From NCBI RefSeq assembly GCF_000421465.1, contig NZ_ATXB01000001.1, positions 2,325,001-2,389,000 on the forward strand: DNA of 64,000 bases. The letters are read 5' to 3'. The translations under genes were made by a program, and so were the position numbers. Under the pieces are notes generated by a model. That model made no database searches and had not been told where the DNA came from. It worked only from the letters and a program-made list of their open reading frames with translations. The number at the start of each line of letters is the position of its first letter. Within the stretch, counting starts at the first letter, position 1. This document shows, piece by piece, positions 60,751 through 64,000 of the stretch. Origin of the DNA: Methylohalobius crimeensis 10Ki. GTDB taxonomy: Bacteria > Pseudomonadota > Gammaproteobacteria > Methylococcales > Methylothermaceae.

Positions 60751-62084
60751 ACCAATCCGTGCTCCTCACCGACCAGTATCAGCTCACCATGCTGCAAGGC
60801 TATTGGTACGAAGGCATGGAGGAGACCGCCGTGTTCGAGTTGTTCGTGCGCAAATTTCCCTCCCGCCGCAATTTTCTGATCGCGGCGGGACTCGAGCAGG
60901 CACTTCAATATCTGGAGAATCTGGCATTTACCGCCGATGAATGCGCTTATCTGGCGCAAACCGGCTATTTCGACGCGCAATTCATCGACTGGTTGGCGAC
61001 CCTGCGTTTCACCGGCGATGTGGACGCCATGCCGGAAGGGACGATTTTTTTTCCCGACGAACCCGTCTTGCGCGTGACCGCCCCCCTGCCCCAAGCCCAA
61101 TTGGTGGAGCCGCGCCTGATCAATCTGCTTCAATTTCAGAGTCTGATCGCTTCCAAGGCGGCCCGCTGCGTGCTCGCCGCCCCGGGCAAAAACCTGGTGG
61201 ATTTCGGCCTGCGCCGCGCCCACGGATTCGAGGCCGGATTATTGGCCGCCCGAGCCGCCTATCTGGCGGGATTCGCCGCCACTTCCAACGTGCTCGCCGG
61301 CATGGAATTCGGCACCCCCATTTCCGGCACCATGGCCCATTCCTACATCATGGCCCACGACGACGAAATCGAGGCTTTTCGAGGATTCGCCCGTTCCCAA
61401 CCCAACAACGTGACTCTTTTGATCGACACTTACGACACTCTGGCGGGAGTGGATAAAGTGGTCGACCTGGCACCCCAATTGGCTAAAGAAAATATCCCCG
61501 TCAAAGCGGTTCGTATCGACAGCGGGGATCTGGAAGCCTTGGCGTTCCAAACGCGCCGAAAATTGGATGCGGCCGGTCTCCAATCGGTCCAGATCGTGGT
61601 CAGCGGCGATCTGGATGAATACGCCTTGAAACAACTCAGTGAGCACCACGCACCCATCGACGGCTACGGGGTGGGCACCAAACTCACCACCTCCACCGAC
61701 GCCCCGTTTCTCAACTGCGCCTATAAGCTGCAGGAATACGCCGGCGTTCCGCGGCGCAAGGTCTCGGAGGGCAAACAAACCTGGCCGGGACGCAAGCAGG
61801 TTTTTCGCTATTACGATTCCAACGGTCGATTCGAGAAAGATGTGCTCACTACCCTGGACGACAAGCAGGACGGCGCGGCCCTGCTGCAACCCGTGATGCG
61901 GCAAGGACAGCGCCTGGAGGCGGCGGAAAAGCTGGCGACTATTCAAGCACGCTGCGCGGACCAGCTGGATGCACTGCCCGAAGCCCTCGAGCAAATCGAA
62001 CAATCGGCCGACTATCCGGTCGAAATTTCTCCCGCCCTCCAACGCTTGACCGACGAAACCAACCGCAGATTAAATCTGGTTTGA
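60747..62084 (+). CDS. pncB: Nicotinate phosphoribosyltransferase
   Basis: A 445-residue enzyme of NAD salvage that uses nicotinate, the product of the preceding PncA, and PRPP. FGLRRAHGFEAGLLAARAAYLAGF, GMEFGTPISGTMAHSY, IRIDSGDLEALA-like (VRIDSGDLEA) and YGVGTKLTTSTDAP are conserved. The ATG overlaps the pncA stop; the frame open to 60585 lies inside pncA. Confidence 0.96.
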   Translation: MNQSVLLTDQYQLTMLQGYWYEGMEETAVFELFVRKFPSRRNFLIAAGLEQALQYLENLAFTADECAYLAQTGYFDAQFIDWLATLRFTGDVDAMPEGTIFFPDEPVLRVTAPLPQAQLVEPRLINLLQFQSLIASKAARCVLAAPGKNLVDFGLRRAHGFEAGLLAARAAYLAGFAATSNVLAGMEFGTPISGTMAHSYIMAHDDEIEAFRGFARSQPNNVTLLIDTYDTLAGVDKVVDLAPQLAKENIPVKAVRIDSGDLEALAFQTRRKLDAAGLQSVQIVVSGDLDEYALKQLSEHHAPIDGYGVGTKLTTSTDAPFLNCAYKLQEYAGVPRRKVSEGKQTWPGRKQVFRYYDSNGRFEKDVLTTLDDKQDGAALLQPVMRQGQRLEAAEKLATIQARCADQLDALPEALEQIEQSADYPVEISPALQRLTDETNRRLNLV

Positions 62085-62656
62085 GCGAATTCACCGTCGA
62101 CCGTTCCTACTCAAGCGAGTACGTGATTAAACGCTCGCGCTTTATCGCGAGCGTGGCCCCTTGCGACGACACGGAAACCCTCGCGGATTTTCTGCAGCAA
62201 CTGTACGCCGACTATCCCCAGGCCAGTCACATCACTTATGCCTGGCGGATCCAAACTGCGGAAGGACTGCGCGAACGCTGCTTCGACGCCGGGGAACCGT
62301 CCGGAACCGCAGGGCGTCCAATATTGCAACACCTACAAGGAAAGCAATTGATTAACATCTCCCTGGCAGTCATCCGCTATTTCGGGGGGATCAAGTTGGG
62401 CGCAGGCGGGCTCGCCCGCGCTTACGGTCAAGCCGCGCGTCAAGTGCTTGAAAGCGCCGTCATCCAACCCCATATTTTGTACCAAACCCTGGAAGTGACC
62501 ATTGATTACGCGGATTATCATTCCCTGGAACAACGCTTGGCCCCCCTCGGAGCAAGCGTGGTGGACGCCGAATTCGGCGCCCGAGTAAACGCGGTCTTAC
62601 GGGTTCCCGAGACCCAGGTCGAAGCAGTTGAACAATTACTCCGATCCCGGTATTAG
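62081..62656 (+). CDS. yigZ: YigZ/IMPACT family protein
   Basis: A 191-residue protein. The conserved RSRFIASVAP, SHITYAWRI and DAGEPSGTAGRPIL are followed by VIRYFGGIKLGAGGLARAYG, the UPF0029 signature. The start is a TTG that overlaps the pncB stop (TTGA). The family has a ribosomal-S5-like fold, but no settled bacterial function. Confidence 0.92.
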   Translation: MSEFTVDRSYSSEYVIKRSRFIASVAPCDDTETLADFLQQLYADYPQASHITYAWRIQTAEGLRERCFDAGEPSGTAGRPILQHLQGKQLINISLAVIRYFGGIKLGAGGLARAYGQAARQVLESAVIQPHILYQTLEVTIDYADYHSLEQRLAPLGASVVDAEFGARVNAVLRVPETQVEAVEQLLRSRY

Positions 62657-62660
62657 AACG

Positions 62661-63689
62661 TTGCAAAAAAACCTATTGAAGATCACTTACCTCACTCTCT
62701 TTAGCTTGCTGGTGCTGCTGAATGCTTGCAGCACGCCCCGCCCTCCCTCGGCTGAAGTAGAACCCAGACTGACTTCCCGGCATTACATTACCGACGACCG
62801 CAAGCCGCTACCCCTTCACTCCTGGCTGCCGAAGGGAAAACCCAATGCGGTGATCGTCGCCCTCCACGGATTCAACGATTACGGCCATTTCATCGACGAA
62901 CCCGCGCGATTCTTCCGGGCCCACGGTATCGCCGTATACGCCTACGACCAACGCGGCTTCGGCGCCACATCAGGCCGGGGTCGATGGGCCGGTGTGGAAC
63001 AGTATGTGGATGACCTGATCGATTTCACCGGTGAGCTCAGCCGGCGCTATCCCGACGCGCCTTTATATGTCCTGGGAGAAAGCATGGGCGGGGCGGTGGC
63101 CATCCTCGCCGCCAATCGGGGCCTGCACGTCCATACCGACGGCCTGATTCTGGCCGCCCCGGCGGTCTGGGCACGCTGGACCATGCCCTGGTATCAGCGC
63201 AGCCTGTTGTGGGTGGCCAATGCCCTTGTTCCATGGATGACCTTGACCGGCGACGGATTGGGAATCCTGCCCTCGGACAATCTGGATATGCTGCGCGCCC
63301 TGAGCCGCGATCCGCTGGTGATCAAGGAAACCCGCATCGGCGCCATCGCCGGCTTGACCGATCTGATGGATCAAGCGATGACGGCGGGCTCCAAGCTGGA
63401 CACGCCCACCCTGTATCTCTATGGCGACAAGGATGAAATCATACCGCCGTCTCCGACACGCCGGTTCCTGCGTCGGGTCGATCCTGCCACCGTGCATCTT
63501 GCCTGGTATGAGAAAGGCTATCATATGCTGTTGCGGGATCTCGACGCCGAGCGTTATTGGCGCGATATCCTCGCCTGGATCGAGACACCCGACGCCCCTC
63601 TTCCATCGGGCGCCGATCGGCGGATCGAAACCCTGGTGGCCGAACGAGACGCGAACCGCTACGAGACGGCAACCATGCAACCCAACTGA
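62661..63689 (+). CDS. Alpha/beta-hydrolase lipoprotein (monoacylglycerol-lipase-like)
   Basis: A lipid-anchored serine hydrolase of about 342 residues. The lipobox is LLNA-C, Cys at residue 23 from the TTG at 62661. An in-frame TTG at 62628 overlaps yigZ and would lengthen the n-region. The nucleophile is in VLGESMGGAVA. An Asp lies in YGDKDEIIPPS and a His in YEKGYHMLLRDLD. VALHGFNDYGHF is the oxyanion region. The natural substrate is unknown. Confidence 0.88.
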   Translation: MQKNLLKITYLTLFSLLVLLNACSTPRPPSAEVEPRLTSRHYITDDRKPLPLHSWLPKGKPNAVIVALHGFNDYGHFIDEPARFFRAHGIAVYAYDQRGFGATSGRGRWAGVEQYVDDLIDFTGELSRRYPDAPLYVLGESMGGAVAILAANRGLHVHTDGLILAAPAVWARWTMPWYQRSLLWVANALVPWMTLTGDGLGILPSDNLDMLRALSRDPLVIKETRIGAIAGLTDLMDQAMTAGSKLDTPTLYLYGDKDEIIPPSPTRRFLRRVDPATVHLAWYEKGYHMLLRDLDAERYWRDILAWIETPDAPLPSGADRRIETLVAERDANRYETATMQPN

Positions 63690-63699
63690 GGGCAATACC

Positions 63700-64000
63700 G
63701 TGCGCCGATCCGATCCGCTCGAACGGATGTGGCTTCAGGCCATCGAAATACTGGAAAGAGTCGAGCGCTGCAATCGGCTCCTGTTCAACATTCGGCGTTC
63801 GCACGGGCGGCTCCCTGCGTGGGAGCCGCCCGTGGATATCGTCGAAGGTTTCGATGATTTGCGCATCACGGCGGTCATTCCAGGTATCTCGCCGGAGATG
63901 GTGGAAGTGACCCTGGAAGGCGGGATGCTCAGGATTGCCGGGCAACGTCCGCCACCGGTGATGGCCGGCACCACCCGGGTTCACCGATTGGAAATCCCCT
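63700..64000 (+). CDS. Hsp20/alpha-crystallin small heat-shock protein, N-terminal part (runs off the right edge)
   Basis: About 100 residues are visible. The frame starts with GTG at 63700, 7 nt after a GAGGG ribosome-binding site. The alpha-crystallin domain begins near residue 47 (PPVDIVEGFDDLRITAVIPG, then VEVTLEGGMLRIAGQR). ATG at 63727 is an alternative start. It is probably an IbpA/HspA-type chaperone, and the C terminus is outside the window. Confidence 0.82.
   Translation, partial: MRRSDPLERMWLQAIEILERVERCNRLLFNIRRSHGRLPAWEPPVDIVEGFDDLRITAVIPGISPEMVEVTLEGGMLRIAGQRPPPVMAGTTRVHRLEIP

Overview
The window looks like a chromosomal segment of a GC-rich Gammaproteobacterium. This rests on gene order (aroK-aroB followed by a DamX-like ATPase gene, pilMNOPQ, ccmBCDEFGHI, rplM-rpsI), a Vibrio-type TonB2/TtpC system and Fur-box-like promoters. 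No genus can be assigned from sequence alone. I see no insertion sequence, phage, CRISPR array or rRNA operon. There is one tRNA, tRNA-Gln(CUG).

Layout. (1) 1-9390, minus strand: a pilM-N-O-P-Q type IV pilus assembly operon, then a secreted PPC-domain protein, a cluster of hairpin repeats, aroK, aroB and the start of a DamX-like AAA ATPase. (2) 9.5-14.0 kb: mrcA (PBP1a), a small nucleotidyltransferase-like protein, gltA and rpmE. (3) 14.3-26.8 kb: an iron-acquisition island. It holds a PepSY membrane protein, a FhuF-like ferric-siderophore reductase, and a dfo-type hydroxamate siderophore operon: PLP decarboxylase, diamine N-hydroxylase, MFS exporter, and a fused N-acyltransferase/NIS synthetase. 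A TonB-dependent receptor, a second PepSY protein and a 58-residue membrane protein follow. Fur-box-like sites precede the decarboxylase and the receptor. (4) 27.2-32.5 kb: a TonB2-type energy operon (DUF3450 protein, TtpC, ExbB, ExbD, TonB, TPR protein) that could energise the receptor. (5) 32.6-33.8 kb: a hicBA toxin-antitoxin pair between two copies of the 3' end of the TPR gene, then trmB. (6) 33.9-41 kb: a hybrid PAS histidine kinase, a CheB-CheR-PAS fusion, a TPR lipoprotein and a DinB-fold protein. (7) 41.4-44.8 kb: a fold-type IV aminotransferase divergent from a MocR regulator, then a SIMPL protein. (8) 44.8-47.1 kb: a truncated TonB-dependent receptor directly behind an Sfp-type phosphopantetheinyl transferase, with a Fur-like upstream region. 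This looks like the residue of a second siderophore locus. (9) 47-53 kb: a dynamin-like GTPase, yggT, proC, mobA and a KamA-family radical SAM protein. (10) 52.9-64 kb: rplM-rpsI, tRNA-Gln, ccmBCDEFGHI without ccmA, pncA-pncB-yigZ, a lipoprotein hydrolase and the start of an Hsp20 gene.

The most interesting features are the iron genes. The siderophore operon has a compact architecture with a fused terminal enzyme. A composite near-palindromic element (a TGTGGCATTTGCC-like half, 7-8 bp, then a TGYGGCATATSCC half) recurs at three places, each beside iron genes (about 14.17, 26.87 and 46.67 kb). It could be the operator of an iron or siderophore regulator other than Fur. The hicBA insertion, the in-frame palindromes in the TPR gene, the absent ccmA and the truncated receptor are the other irregularities.
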